Assembly: GCA_036381615.1 (NCBI GenBank)
Contig: DASVCL010000031.1
Coordinates: forward strand, 47,032-111,031
DNA from: CALANV01 sp036381615
GTDB lineage: Bacteria; Pseudomonadota; Alphaproteobacteria; CACIAM-22H2
Reading direction: 5' to 3'
DNA length: 64,000 nt
Position numbers and translations under genes: made by a program. The notes beneath the pieces are model-generated. The model was not told the DNA's origin, did no database searches, and saw nothing but the letters and a program-made list of their open reading frames with translations. Numbering within the stretch: position 1 is the first letter of the stretch; each line of letters opens with the position of its first letter. Positions 51,923-61,388 of this stretch are shown one piece after another.

Positions 51923-53176
51923 TCAGGCGCGCTGGCGGGCGTAGGTTTCGCGCATCGCCAGCACCGCCGCGGTGCCGATTGCGCACGCAGCCGGAAGAAC
52001 CGAGAATGCGATGCGGTAAGCCTCGGGCGTATAGATGCGCGCCCCTGCGACGAGCTCGCCGGTCCAGTTGACGTCCAGGAGGAATCCGATCAGCGGCTGG
52101 AACAGGGCACCGCTTCCGACGACCGCCGTATTGACCACGCCCATTGCGCTGCCGCTCATGCCCGGCGGGTTGTGTTCGCGCACGCTCGCAAAACACAGGA
52201 TCATCGACGACGCGGCCGCGCCATGGACCACGATGAGCGTGCCGAGCACCGACAGCGACAGGCCCGGCAGATAGATGACGGCCGCCAGCGACAATGTCGC
52301 GACCATGGCGCTCACCAGCATCGGCACCTTGCGCCGCCCGATCCGGTCCGAGACGAGGCCGATCACCGGGGCGCCGATGCCCCAGCCGATGAAGATCAGC
52401 GACGCGAACGCCGCAGCATCCGCCCGGTCGAGACCGTAAACGGTTTCCAGATACGGAACCGCCCACAATGCGCCGAACCCGAGCATCGGTCCGGTCATGG
52501 CGAGGCCGACGACGGAATTGAGCCAGGTCTCGGGGTTGCGCAACACGATGCGAAGGCTGCTCGCGACACCGACCGATTTCGATGCCGCATGCGGCCGGTC
52601 GCGAACGACCAGGAAGATGAGCACCGCCAGAACGGCGCCGCTTGCCGCGACGACGTTGAGGGCGCCGCGCCAGCCGATCGCATCGACGACGAAGGCGAGC
52701 GGCGCCTGCCCGAAAACGGCCCCGGCCATGCCGATCGCCTGCGTCAGGCCGGCGAATAGCGCAAAGCGTCCGGGTGGGAACCACTGGGTCAGCACCGTCA
52801 GCACGCCGACCCAGCTGAACGCCGCCCCCGCGCCGATGAGCAGCCGGCCGACATAGGCCCCCGCCAACGCCTCGCTCGCGGCGAACAGCACGGTGCCCGC
52901 CGCACACATGATCATCGCGCCGCTCATCAACCGACGCGGGCCGACGCGGTCCATCAGCACGCCGACTGAGAGCTGCAGCCCGGCATACGCATAGAGATAG
53001 AATGCCGACAGGTTCCCGAGTATGGCGGCGCTGACCGCGAAATCGCGCATCAGCTCGGCCACCATCACGCTCGGCGAAACACGTTGGAGGAAGGCGTAAT
53101 AGAAGAACAGCGCACTGAGGCCCCAGGCGCAGAGGGGCTGCCAGCCCCACTTATCCTTCATATCCTCATGAGGCAT
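51923..53176 (-). CDS. MFS transporter
   Basis: A 417-aa permease with twelve hydrophobic segments. The typical motif A is found after helix 2 as GVLMDRVGPRRLM and again in the second half as GLVSDRIGRRKVP. The start at ATG 53176 was chosen because the longer frame is Arg-rich and unlike a transporter N-terminus; ATG 53161 is possible. The fold and order suggest the oxalate/formate or sugar-phosphate-like group, but the solute is not known. It lies convergent to the pirin gene. Confidence 0.88.
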   Translation of the reverse strand: MPHEDMKDKWGWQPLCAWGLSALFFYYAFLQRVSPSVMVAELMRDFAVSAAILGNLSAFYLYAYAGLQLSVGVLMDRVGPRRLMSGAMIMCAAGTVLFAASEALAGAYVGRLLIGAGAAFSWVGVLTVLTQWFPPGRFALFAGLTQAIGMAGAVFGQAPLAFVVDAIGWRGALNVVAASGAVLAVLIFLVVRDRPHAASKSVGVASSLRIVLRNPETWLNSVVGLAMTGPMLGFGALWAVPYLETVYGLDRADAAAFASLIFIGWGIGAPVIGLVSDRIGRRKVPMLVSAMVATLSLAAVIYLPGLSLSVLGTLIVVHGAAASSMILCFASVREHNPPGMSGSAMGVVNTAVVGSGALFQPLIGFLLDVNWTGELVAGARIYTPEAYRIAFSVLPAACAIGTAAVLAMRETYARQRA

Positions 53177-53355
53177 TGATGCGTCCACCGCGCGTGTCGA
53201 GAATTGTCCCCGGAGCGACACGGATTCGTGCCGCGCTGGTGACACTACCACGCGATCGGCGCGAGACAATTGCTTCCGCGGCAGGCTTGCCATGCGGGCC
53301 GGTCCGGCAGGCGGAAGGCAGGCGCGTATCGCGTCATCGGTCCGACGCGCGCGCC

Positions 53356-55125
53356 ATGAGAGGCATCTTCCTGGTTCTGTTTCTCGTTCTGTTCGCATCA
53401 TGGCCGCACGTGGCCGCGGCCGAGATCCGATACCGCACCGAGATCGTCGGTGTGGATGCACCGGACCTGCTGCGCGCGCTAAGGGGCGTCTCGCAGCTCG
53501 TTGCCTACGAGGATCGCCCGCCGCCCGGCGAGGCGGCGCTCGCGCGCCGCGCAGCGGCCGACCTCGAGCGGCTCGACGCGGTGATGCGGTCCGAAGGCTA
53601 TTACGACGCCGTGCTGTCCTACGCGCTCGATACCACGTCCGACCCTGCGCGCGTGACCGTCAACGTCGAGCCGGGTTCGCGCTATGTACTGACCGAGGTC
53701 CGGCTCGTCGACCGACAAGGCCGCCAGCCACCACCGCTCCGGGACGATGCGCCGCCCGCCTTCGGTCTTGATGTCGGCGGCCCGGCACGCGCGTCACCGA
53801 TCGTCGACGCGGAGGCGAGGATCGTGCGCGTGCTGCGCGAGCGCGGCTTTCCGCTCGCCGCCGTGCCCGAGCGCCGCGTCGTCATCGACCAGGCGACCAA
53901 GACGATGGCGGTGACCTACACGGTCGATACCGGCCCTCTCGCCGCCTTCGGCGCGACGACGGTTACCGGTCTGGACCGGCTGGAACGGGACTATGTCGAC
54001 CGGCGGCTCCGGTGGCGCGAGGGTGCGCCCTATGATATCCGCCTGATCGAGAGCACGCGCCAAAAGCTCGTAAGCACGGGACTGTTCGCCACCGTCCGCA
54101 TCACGCCCGGCAGCGAGGTCGGACCGGACGGCCGCATTCCGATCAACATCGACGTCACGGAACGGCCGCCGCGCTCCATCGGCGCCGGCGTCAACTACGA
54201 CTCGGGCACGGGCGCCTCCGCCCGTGCGTTCTGGGAGCATCGCAATCTGTTCGGCGAGGCCGAGGCACTGCGGCTGCGCGGCGAGCTCGGCCAGCGTCGA
54301 CAGGCCGCGTCGACGACATTCCGGCGGCCGGACATCTTTCGGATCGACCAAGACCTGCTCGCCGACATCACGGCCGAGAACGAAAGCTTCGAAGCCTACG
54401 ACCGCACCCGTGTTCGCGCGTTCTCCGGTATCGAGTGGGCGATCGACGACACGCTCACCATCGGTGCCGGCGGCGAGATCGAACGGACACGCATCGACGA
54501 GAACGTACGGACCCGCATCTATACGCTTGTCGGCACGCCCGTATTCGTGCGTCGCGACGCGACGGACAACCTCCTCGATCCCCGGACCGGAAGCCGCCAG
54601 GCGCTGACCGTCACGCCATATCTGGGAGCCCTCGGGTCGGACTTCACGTTCGTGTCCTCGCGTCTGTCGGCCAGCTTCTACCGTCCGCTCGACGATGACC
54701 GCCGCTTCGTTCTTGCCGCATTCGGCGCGGTCGGCTCGATCGTGGGCGAATCGCGCGACACCCTGCCCAAGGACCAGCGCCTTTACGTCGGCGGGGGCGG
54801 ATCGGTCCGCGGTTACGGCTACCAGCTCGTCGGGCCGCTCGACCAGTTCGGCGATCCGATCGGCGGCAGGTCTTCGATCGAGCTCGGCGTCGAGCTTCGC
54901 ATCAAGATCACCGACACGATCGGCATCGTGCCGTTCTTCGAGGGCGGCAACGTCTACGAATCGTCGTTGCCCAAGCTGAGCACCGACCTTTTCTATGGCA
55001 CCGGTCTCGGGCTTCGCTACCACACGCCGATCGGTCCCGTGCGCCTCGACGTCGCCTTTCCGCTGGACCGCCGGCCCGAGGACGATGCGTTCCAGATCTA
55101 CATAAGCCTCGGACAGGCGTTCTAA
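53356..55125 (+). CDS. tamA: Translocation and assembly module outer-membrane protein TamA
   Basis: A 589-aa Omp85-family protein: signal peptide (1-22), POTRA-like repeats (from about 25 to 275, for example YDAVLSYALDTTSDPARVTV and QKLVSTGLFATVRITPGSEV) and a C-terminal 16-strand barrel with the family motif LPKDQRLYVGGGGSVRGYGY (VRGY box, typical of Omp85). It ends IYISLGQAF, a normal barrel signature with terminal Phe. tamB follows after 7 bp. Together they span the periplasm to support outer-membrane protein and lipid assembly. Confidence 0.93.
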   Translation: MRGIFLVLFLVLFASWPHVAAAEIRYRTEIVGVDAPDLLRALRGVSQLVAYEDRPPPGEAALARRAAADLERLDAVMRSEGYYDAVLSYALDTTSDPARVTVNVEPGSRYVLTEVRLVDRQGRQPPPLRDDAPPAFGLDVGGPARASPIVDAEARIVRVLRERGFPLAAVPERRVVIDQATKTMAVTYTVDTGPLAAFGATTVTGLDRLERDYVDRRLRWREGAPYDIRLIESTRQKLVSTGLFATVRITPGSEVGPDGRIPINIDVTERPPRSIGAGVNYDSGTGASARAFWEHRNLFGEAEALRLRGELGQRRQAASTTFRRPDIFRIDQDLLADITAENESFEAYDRTRVRAFSGIEWAIDDTLTIGAGGEIERTRIDENVRTRIYTLVGTPVFVRRDATDNLLDPRTGSRQALTVTPYLGALGSDFTFVSSRLSASFYRPLDDDRRFVLAAFGAVGSIVGESRDTLPKDQRLYVGGGGSVRGYGYQLVGPLDQFGDPIGGRSSIELGVELRIKITDTIGIVPFFEGGNVYESSLPKLSTDLFYGTGLGLRYHTPIGPVRLDVAFPLDRRPEDDAFQIYISLGQAF

Positions 55126-55132
55126 TCTCGCG

Positions 55133-58100
55133 ATGCGGACCGCGTGGAAGCTCCTTCCCGTTCTCTTCCTTGCCTGGCTCGCGGTCGCGATCCACGCCGC
55201 GACGCCGGTCTGGGCCCAGTGGCCGTTCAGCGGCGACGCCATCCGCGGCTGGCTTGCCGACCGGCTGGCGGCATGGCTTTCGACCGATCAGATCAAGGTC
55301 GAGTTCGACGGCGTGACCGGCGCGCTGACGTCGGGTCTGCGCGTGGCGACGATCCGACTTTCGGATCGCGCAGGCACCTGGTTGACCGTCAATGACGCGG
55401 TGCTCGACATCATCGGGCGGGAACTCCTGCGTCGGCGCGTCGTCGTCGAGCAGCTGGGCGCTGCGACGTTACGCCTCGACCGCATGCCCGAAATCGAGCC
55501 GCCACCGTCATCGGCACCTTCGAGCACGGGCTTCTCGCTGCCCAGTCTGCCCTTCGCCGTCGAGATCCGCCGATTGAATGTCGACGAGATCCATGTCGCG
55601 CCCGAGATCGCGGGGCAGCCGGTCACGGCGACGCTGACCGGCAATGCCCAGCTGGCCGGCGGGCGCGCGGATGCCGAGCTCCGCCTGCGCCGAACCGATG
55701 ACAGCCCCGGTTATGCCGCATTTGTCCTCCACCTCGACCCGCCGGATGCACTGAACCTGAACGTCGACGTCGTCGAGCCGACGGGACGACTTCTGCAGCG
55801 TGCACTGGACCGCGGCGCGCCACTTCCTCTTGCGGTATCCGTTCAGGGATCGGGCCCGGTGGATGGCTGGACCGGCGATTTTCGTGCCGATGCGGGCGAC
55901 CTCGTACATGTCGAGGGAACGATCGGTATCGCGCGCCCGGACCAGCTGCGGGTTGCCCTCGATGGACGCGCCAACGTCGCGGCGGCCGCCGTGCCACCCG
56001 GCGCCGCGCCCCTGGTGCGTCAGCCGGTCGAATTCGCCACGACCTTGACGTTCGGTCCTGATGCGATCGGACTGGAGCATCTGCGCGTCGCGGCGGATCC
56101 GGTCACGGCACGGGTCGACGGCCGCATCAATACGAATGACGGAACCGTCGCCGCCGATGTCCGGCTTGTGGCCGCGGACCTGACGCCGTTCGCATCGGCC
56201 GTGAACGCACCGCTGGCCGGGTCCGCCGAGGTCGTCGTGACCGTCGCCGGACCGCTCTCGAGCCCAGTCATCCGCGGCGCGGTATCCGGTCACGCGCTGC
56301 GATGGATGACGATCGCGATCGCGGAGCTTACGGCAGACATCGATCTCGGGCCCGCCGCCGATCGCTGGCAAGGCCGCGGTCATGGAACCATCGTCGGCCT
56401 CGCGGTCGCGGACGCGCCAGCCGGCCTGACGCTGCCCGACCGTCTCACATTGGCGCTGAACGGTTCGATCGCACGCGATCTCGACACGATCACGATCGAG
56501 CATGCCCGGTTGGGCGGCGGCGGCCTCGAATTGACCGCAACGGGCCGCGTCGCAGACCTGCATGGCACGGCGACGGCCACGAGCACGATCGAGCTTTCCG
56601 CACCGGATCTGTCGACAGTCGCCTTGTTCGGCCCCTTGCCGTTGCGCGGCAGCGCGCGGCTTTCCGCCGACGTGACTTACGCGGCGCCGCACGGCATCGA
56701 GGCGAAAATACGCGGCGCGACGCAACAGCTCGCAACGGGGATGTCTGTCATCGACGCGCTCCTCGGCGCGTACCCGTCGTTGACCGCACACGCGGTACAC
56801 CAGCCGGATGGAGCCCTGGTCGTTTCGGCGCTCGAGCTTCACGCGGCGAATGCTTCGCTGACCGGCGACGCATGGCTGTCGCCGGATTTCTCGCACATCC
56901 GTGCCCAGGCAAAACTGGCCGTCCCGACGCTCGCGCCGCTCGCGCATACCCTGAACGGCCACATGGCCGGAAGTATCGCGGCCGAGGCCAGCATCGACGG
57001 CGCGCTCGGCGCGCCTGCGGCGGACGGGCGGCTGACGGCCAACGGCATCGATCTTGCCGGGATTCGACTCGACCGGCTGTCGGCCGACATAAAGATGGCG
57101 AACGCAACCCGTCCGGCCGGAACGTTCCAGGCGAGGTTCGCGACGGGTCCATTCGACGGGCGCCTGGCGGCACGATTTGATCGGCCCGCGCCGCACACGC
57201 TGTCCATCCAGAGTCTCGCGCTCACGGCGCCCGGCACGCGGATCGAGGGTGATGCGCGGATCGCCTTCGGCCGGCCACGCGTCACGGGACGTCTCACCGG
57301 ACGGATCGCGAACCTCGAACCATGGTCGCAGATGGTCGGGGCGCCGCTTGCCGGTAAGGCCGATCTTCGCGTCGCTTTCGCCGGCACCGCACGGCAGCGC
57401 CTCGATGTGACGGCGGATGCGACCGACATCAGGATCGGCAGCGCCGGCGATGCTCTCGCGATGCGCAGCCTGCGCCTGACGGCGCGCCTGGACGACATGT
57501 TCGGGCGGCCGACCGGTCACGGCACAGCCGAAGTTCTCGATGCTGCTGAGCCGTCTTTCCGGGCGGACGGACTGCATTTCGACGCGAAGTCGACAAGGCC
57601 AGGCACCTTCGCCTTCAGCGCAGCGGCAAACGGCGCGCTCTCGCCGCGGGCGGAGCCGATGCCGTTCCGCATCGTCGTCGCCGGCGAGAGCGCGCTTGCC
57701 GCGGACGTTCAGCGCCTTCGCCTCGACCGGCTCGACGGCAATGTCGGCGCGCACGATCTCGCGCTGCGGGAAATCCTCACGGTCGTGCGCGAACCGGCTC
57801 GATTGACCGTCGACGGACTCAGCCTCGGCATCGGTCCCGGCGCGATCGAGGGATCAGCCGCCGTCGGCGCGCGACGCATCGACATACGCCTGAACGCGCG
57901 CGAAATCCCGCTCGATCTCGCCGGTGCGTTCGCCGCGACGCGCGGCATTGCCGGCCGACTGGCGGCCGATCTCGACTTGTCGGGCACGGCCGACGATCCG
58001 CGCGGCCGGTTTGCCGTTCGTGTTCGCGACCTGCGGCTCGAGGACGGCCGGACACAGGTCCCGCCGCTCAGCGTCGATGCCGAGTCGACTTTGCAGAACG

Positions 58101-59527
58101 GCCGAGTCGACACGAACGGCACGATCGGAGGACTCAACGGCACGGCGATCACGCTTGCGGCGTCCCTGCCCCTGCGATTGGAACCGGCGACGCTGACCGC
58201 TGACGTGCCGCGCGATGCGCCGATCCGCGTTTCGCTGCGCGGCAGCGGCCAGCTCGAGAGCTGGAGCGACGCGTTGCCGCTCGGCGAGGACCGGATCGCC
58301 GGGCGGTTCGACCTCGACGCCGCGATTGCGGGCACGCTGGCACATCCGGCGGCGAGCGGCCAGCTGGCCGTGCGCGACGGCCACTATGTCAATTTCGCCT
58401 CAGGTCTGGAACTCCGCACGATCGATCTTGCCCTCATGGGTGACGGGCAACGTTTCGTGCTGCAGCGCCTTGCGGCAACGGACGGCGCACAGGGCCAGCT
58501 CGCCGCCAACGGCTTCCTGGATCTGACGGCCTCGCCGGCGCCGCACGCCGAGATCGCCGCGAACTTCGTCAACTTTCTCGCCGTCCGTCGCGACGACGCG
58601 ACCGTGACGGCCGATGGCACGTTGCAGATCGTCGGCACGCTCGATGCACCCCGACTTGCGGGAGAGATCCGGATCGCGCGCGCCGAGCTGCGCCCGCCCG
58701 AGCGGCTGCCGCCGGAGGTCGTCAACCTCGACGTCGTCGTCGTGAACAGCCGCACCGGGACGGTCGGCGCGGCGCCGACGGAACGCGACGGTGCCGGCAT
58801 GCTGCTCGACCTCGACCTCAACGTGACGGCGCCGGGCCGCGTGTTCATCCGCGGACGCGGTCTCGACAGCGAGTGGCGCGGCAATCTGGCGGTGACCGGT
58901 ACGACGCAGGATCCGCACATCGCCGGCCTCCTCGAAGTCGTGCGCGGCGATTTCTCGGTCCTTGGCGAAACGTTCCGGCTGGAGCGCGGCACGATCCGGT
59001 TCCTTGGGGGTGAAACCGTCGACCCGCAGATCGACGTCGTCGCAACGCACCAGGCCGCCGAAATCACGGCCCAGATGGAGATTACGGGCACCGTATCCAA
59101 TCCCTCGCTGCGCCTGACGTCGGTCCCCGAGATTCCGCAGGACGAGATCCTTTCCCGCGTCCTGTTCGGGCGCCGCGTGAGCGAGATCACGCCCTTACAA
59201 GGTCTCCAGCTTGCTCAGGCGGCGGCGGCTCTGGCCGGCCGCGGTCCCGACATCGTCGGTCGCATCCGCAGCGCGACCGGGCTCGACCGACTGGAGATAA
59301 CGACCGAAACGGAGCAGACGGAAATCGGTACGGAGCGCACGACACCGATCGTGCGCGGCGGCCGCTACGTCGCCCCCGGCGTCTATGTCGGCCTGGAACA
59401 GGGAACGCGCCCCGGCATGACGCGCACCCAGGTCGAGATCGAGATTACGCCCAATATCTCCGTCGAGACGAGTGTCGGCATCGACCAGACCGGAGGTGTC
59501 GGTCTCAACTGGAGGTGGGACTACTAG
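55133..59527 (+). CDS. tamB: Translocation and assembly module protein TamB
   Basis: A 1464-aa AsmA/TamB-type protein with an N-terminal signal-anchor helix (KLLPVLFLAWLAVAIHA), a very long beta-rich body made of AsmA-like repeats, and the C-terminal DUF490 domain (from about 1100), which contains GNLAVTGTTQDPHIAGLLEV, RGDFSVLGETFRLERGTIRF and ISVETSVGIDQTGGVGLNWR at the end. It probably bridges the inner and outer membranes beside TamA. Length is in the usual range. Its frame is continuous with no interruption. Confidence 0.95.
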   Translation: MRTAWKLLPVLFLAWLAVAIHAATPVWAQWPFSGDAIRGWLADRLAAWLSTDQIKVEFDGVTGALTSGLRVATIRLSDRAGTWLTVNDAVLDIIGRELLRRRVVVEQLGAATLRLDRMPEIEPPPSSAPSSTGFSLPSLPFAVEIRRLNVDEIHVAPEIAGQPVTATLTGNAQLAGGRADAELRLRRTDDSPGYAAFVLHLDPPDALNLNVDVVEPTGRLLQRALDRGAPLPLAVSVQGSGPVDGWTGDFRADAGDLVHVEGTIGIARPDQLRVALDGRANVAAAAVPPGAAPLVRQPVEFATTLTFGPDAIGLEHLRVAADPVTARVDGRINTNDGTVAADVRLVAADLTPFASAVNAPLAGSAEVVVTVAGPLSSPVIRGAVSGHALRWMTIAIAELTADIDLGPAADRWQGRGHGTIVGLAVADAPAGLTLPDRLTLALNGSIARDLDTITIEHARLGGGGLELTATGRVADLHGTATATSTIELSAPDLSTVALFGPLPLRGSARLSADVTYAAPHGIEAKIRGATQQLATGMSVIDALLGAYPSLTAHAVHQPDGALVVSALELHAANASLTGDAWLSPDFSHIRAQAKLAVPTLAPLAHTLNGHMAGSIAAEASIDGALGAPAADGRLTANGIDLAGIRLDRLSADIKMANATRPAGTFQARFATGPFDGRLAARFDRPAPHTLSIQSLALTAPGTRIEGDARIAFGRPRVTGRLTGRIANLEPWSQMVGAPLAGKADLRVAFAGTARQRLDVTADATDIRIGSAGDALAMRSLRLTARLDDMFGRPTGHGTAEVLDAAEPSFRADGLHFDAKSTRPGTFAFSAAANGALSPRAEPMPFRIVVAGESALAADVQRLRLDRLDGNVGAHDLALREILTVVREPARLTVDGLSLGIGPGAIEGSAAVGARRIDIRLNAREIPLDLAGAFAATRGIAGRLAADLDLSGTADDPRGRFAVRVRDLRLEDGRTQVPPLSVDAESTLQNGRVDTNGTIGGLNGTAITLAASLPLRLEPATLTADVPRDAPIRVSLRGSGQLESWSDALPLGEDRIAGRFDLDAAIAGTLAHPAASGQLAVRDGHYVNFASGLELRTIDLALMGDGQRFVLQRLAATDGAQGQLAANGFLDLTASPAPHAEIAANFVNFLAVRRDDATVTADGTLQIVGTLDAPRLAGEIRIARAELRPPERLPPEVVNLDVVVVNSRTGTVGAAPTERDGAGMLLDLDLNVTAPGRVFIRGRGLDSEWRGNLAVTGTTQDPHIAGLLEVVRGDFSVLGETFRLERGTIRFLGGETVDPQIDVVATHQAAEITAQMEITGTVSNPSLRLTSVPEIPQDEILSRVLFGRRVSEITPLQGLQLAQAAAALAGRGPDIVGRIRSATGLDRLEITTETEQTEIGTERTTPIVRGGRYVAPGVYVGLEQGTRPGMTRTQVEIEITPNISVETSVGIDQTGGVGLNWRWDY

Positions 59528-59612
59528 CTGCCTGCGACCCGAACCAAGCGCGACGGGGCCGGTCGGGTGTGGCGCCTGGATTGAGGATCAGGATCGCCTG
59601 CCTCGCGCACCA

Positions 59613-61205
59613 TCAAGCCTGCTCCCTTCTGCGCCGCCCGCGCAGCTTCTCCGCGAGCTCGCTTTGGCTGTACGGCTTCGCGAGAAGCTGGAAATCCACG
59701 GGTAGCGCGTGCTGTTTGATCAGAACGTCGGCGTAGCCCGATGTCAGAAGGATACGGAGATCGGGCCGCATCCGGCGTGCTTCGTGCGCCAACTCCACAC
59801 CGCTCATGCCATTGGGCATGACCACGTCCGTGAACAACCAATCGATCCGCCGCCCGTTTCGAAGTACCGAGAGCGCGTGCGGTCTGTCGCTGGCCGTGAC
59901 GACCTCGTATCCCAGATCGCGCAGGCTCTCGACCACGATCTCGAGCACGTCGGGGTCGTCTTCCACGGCCAGGATGACCTCCCTGGGTGCGGGCTCGACA
60001 GGTTCGCTCGTGGTCTGCGTTTCCTGCACGGGCGGCTCATCGGACCTCGGCAGATAGAGATGGACGCGCGTGCCGACGCCGAGGTCGCTCTTGATGACGA
60101 CCTGCCCGTGCGATTGCCGCACGAAGCCGTAGACCTGGGCCAGCCCGAGGCCGCTGCCTTTCCCGACCTCCTTGGTCGTGAAAAACGGCTCCAACGCGCG
60201 ATTCAGCACGTCGTCCGACATGCCCGTCCCCGTGTCCTGCACGGTGACGCGGACATACGCGCCCGGGCCAAGATCGGGAACGGCGGTCGCCGCGGCTGGC
60301 GACAGATCGATATTGCCGGTCGAGATGGTGACGGCGCCGCCCTGCGGCATGGCGTCGCGGCTGTTGAGCACAAGGTTCAGCAGCGCCGTCTCGAAGTGGG
60401 TCGGATCGAGATGCGCCGGCCACGCGCCCGGATCGAGATCGAGCCGGACCCGGATCGTTTCGCCGCACGCGCGTTGCAGCATCGGCTGAAAATCGGAAAT
60501 CGCCTGGTTCAGATCGACGGTCCTGGGATTGAGCGGCTGCCGGCGGGCGAAGGCAAGAAGCTGCTGGGTGAGCGATGCCCCCCGCCGCGCGGCGCGGAGA
60601 GCGTTCGCGGACAGGCGTTCCAGCCGCGAGAGATTCCCGCGTGCGATGTCCTTGGCGATCAGATCGAGGTTGCCGATGACGACCGCCAGCAGATTGTTGA
60701 AGTCGTGGGCGACGCCTCCGGTGAGCTGCCCGATGGCTTCCATCTTTTGCGACTGGTGAAGCGCCTCCCGGGCCTGCTCCAAAGCTTTCTGCGCCTCCAT
60801 CCGCTCGGTCACGTCGCGCGTGATCTTGGCGAAACCGACGAGGCTGCCTTCCTCGTCGTAGATCGCGTCGATGACGGCATTGGCCCAAAATCGGCTGCCG
60901 TCCTTGCGTACGCGCCAGCCTTCCGTCTCGAAGCGACCGGCGGTGCGCGCGATCTCGAGCGCCCGAGCGGGCTCCCCGGCCGCGCGGTCTTCCTCGGTGA
61001 AAAAGTGCGAGAAGTGCGCACCAAGGACTTCTTCTGTCGCGTATCCCTTGAGTCGACGTGCGCCTGCGTTCCAGGTACGCACGTGGCCGGTCGGATCGAG
61101 CATGAAGATGGCATAGTCGGTCACGGCCGACACAAGAATCTGCATTTCCCGCTCACTGCTGACGGGATCTTCGGCCATCTCGGAACGCGACGTGTTCGCA
61201 GTCAT
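59613..61205 (-). CDS. Soluble hybrid histidine kinase (PAS-HisKA-HATPase-REC)
   Basis: A 530-aa cytosolic protein. From ATG 61205: a PAS domain (about 20-130), the phosphoacceptor helix GGVAHDFNNLLAVVIGNLDL with His167, the ATPase (LLNLVLNSRDAMPQGG, DTGTGMS, GSGLGLAQVYGFVRQ) and a C-terminal receiver from about 408 with DD pair in VEDDPDV and the phosphorylated Asp460 in LFTDVVMP. There are no membrane helices. An EcfG-type promoter signature lies 119 bp upstream, so it may be stress-induced. The other partner is unknown. Its REC domain would serve as an internal phosphate sink. Confidence 0.92.
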   Translation of the reverse strand: MTANTSRSEMAEDPVSSEREMQILVSAVTDYAIFMLDPTGHVRTWNAGARRLKGYATEEVLGAHFSHFFTEEDRAAGEPARALEIARTAGRFETEGWRVRKDGSRFWANAVIDAIYDEEGSLVGFAKITRDVTERMEAQKALEQAREALHQSQKMEAIGQLTGGVAHDFNNLLAVVIGNLDLIAKDIARGNLSRLERLSANALRAARRGASLTQQLLAFARRQPLNPRTVDLNQAISDFQPMLQRACGETIRVRLDLDPGAWPAHLDPTHFETALLNLVLNSRDAMPQGGAVTISTGNIDLSPAAATAVPDLGPGAYVRVTVQDTGTGMSDDVLNRALEPFFTTKEVGKGSGLGLAQVYGFVRQSHGQVVIKSDLGVGTRVHLYLPRSDEPPVQETQTTSEPVEPAPREVILAVEDDPDVLEIVVESLRDLGYEVVTASDRPHALSVLRNGRRIDWLFTDVVMPNGMSGVELAHEARRMRPDLRILLTSGYADVLIKQHALPVDFQLLAKPYSQSELAEKLRGRRRREQA

Positions 61206-61321
61206 TGTCGCTGTGCGCCTCTTCAATATTGCTCTTGGCCTTTCTTGAGGACCGTCCGCGGTCGAAACGCCAAGTCACGCCATCGGACGTGACCGAAATC
61301 CGACCCGGAAGCCGCATCTCC

Positions 61322-61349
61322 GGAACGCGCCAGCCCAGCTTACCGTTCC
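61322..61349 (-). promoter_or_regulatory. Symmetrical EcfG-type promoter signature upstream of the hybrid kinase
   Basis: On the minus strand GGAAC (61349-61345), 17 bp, then CGTT (61327-61324). The motif is palindromic at its ends (GGAACG...CGTTCC), so GGAAC-N17-CGTT also reads on the plus strand (61322-61347), running into the convergent 3' end of the glycosyltransferase gene as antisense. The minus copy points to the kinase gene at 61205, with about 112 nt leader. Confidence 0.55.
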
Positions 61350-61388
61350 GCCGGCGTGTCGAAGCGGGATGCGTCTCTCAGATGGACG

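Noticed and set aside
53177..53355. Extended frames in front of the MFS and tamA genes
   Set aside because: Both extensions are rich in Arg and Ala without signal peptides, and the later ATG starts give a proper first helix (MFS) or signal peptide (tamA).
55508..57754. 748-codon open frame opposite tamB
   Set aside because: It is antisense to the repetitive tamB body and has a composition typical of high-G+C shadow frames. tamB itself has a signal anchor and a C-terminal DUF490 domain in frame.
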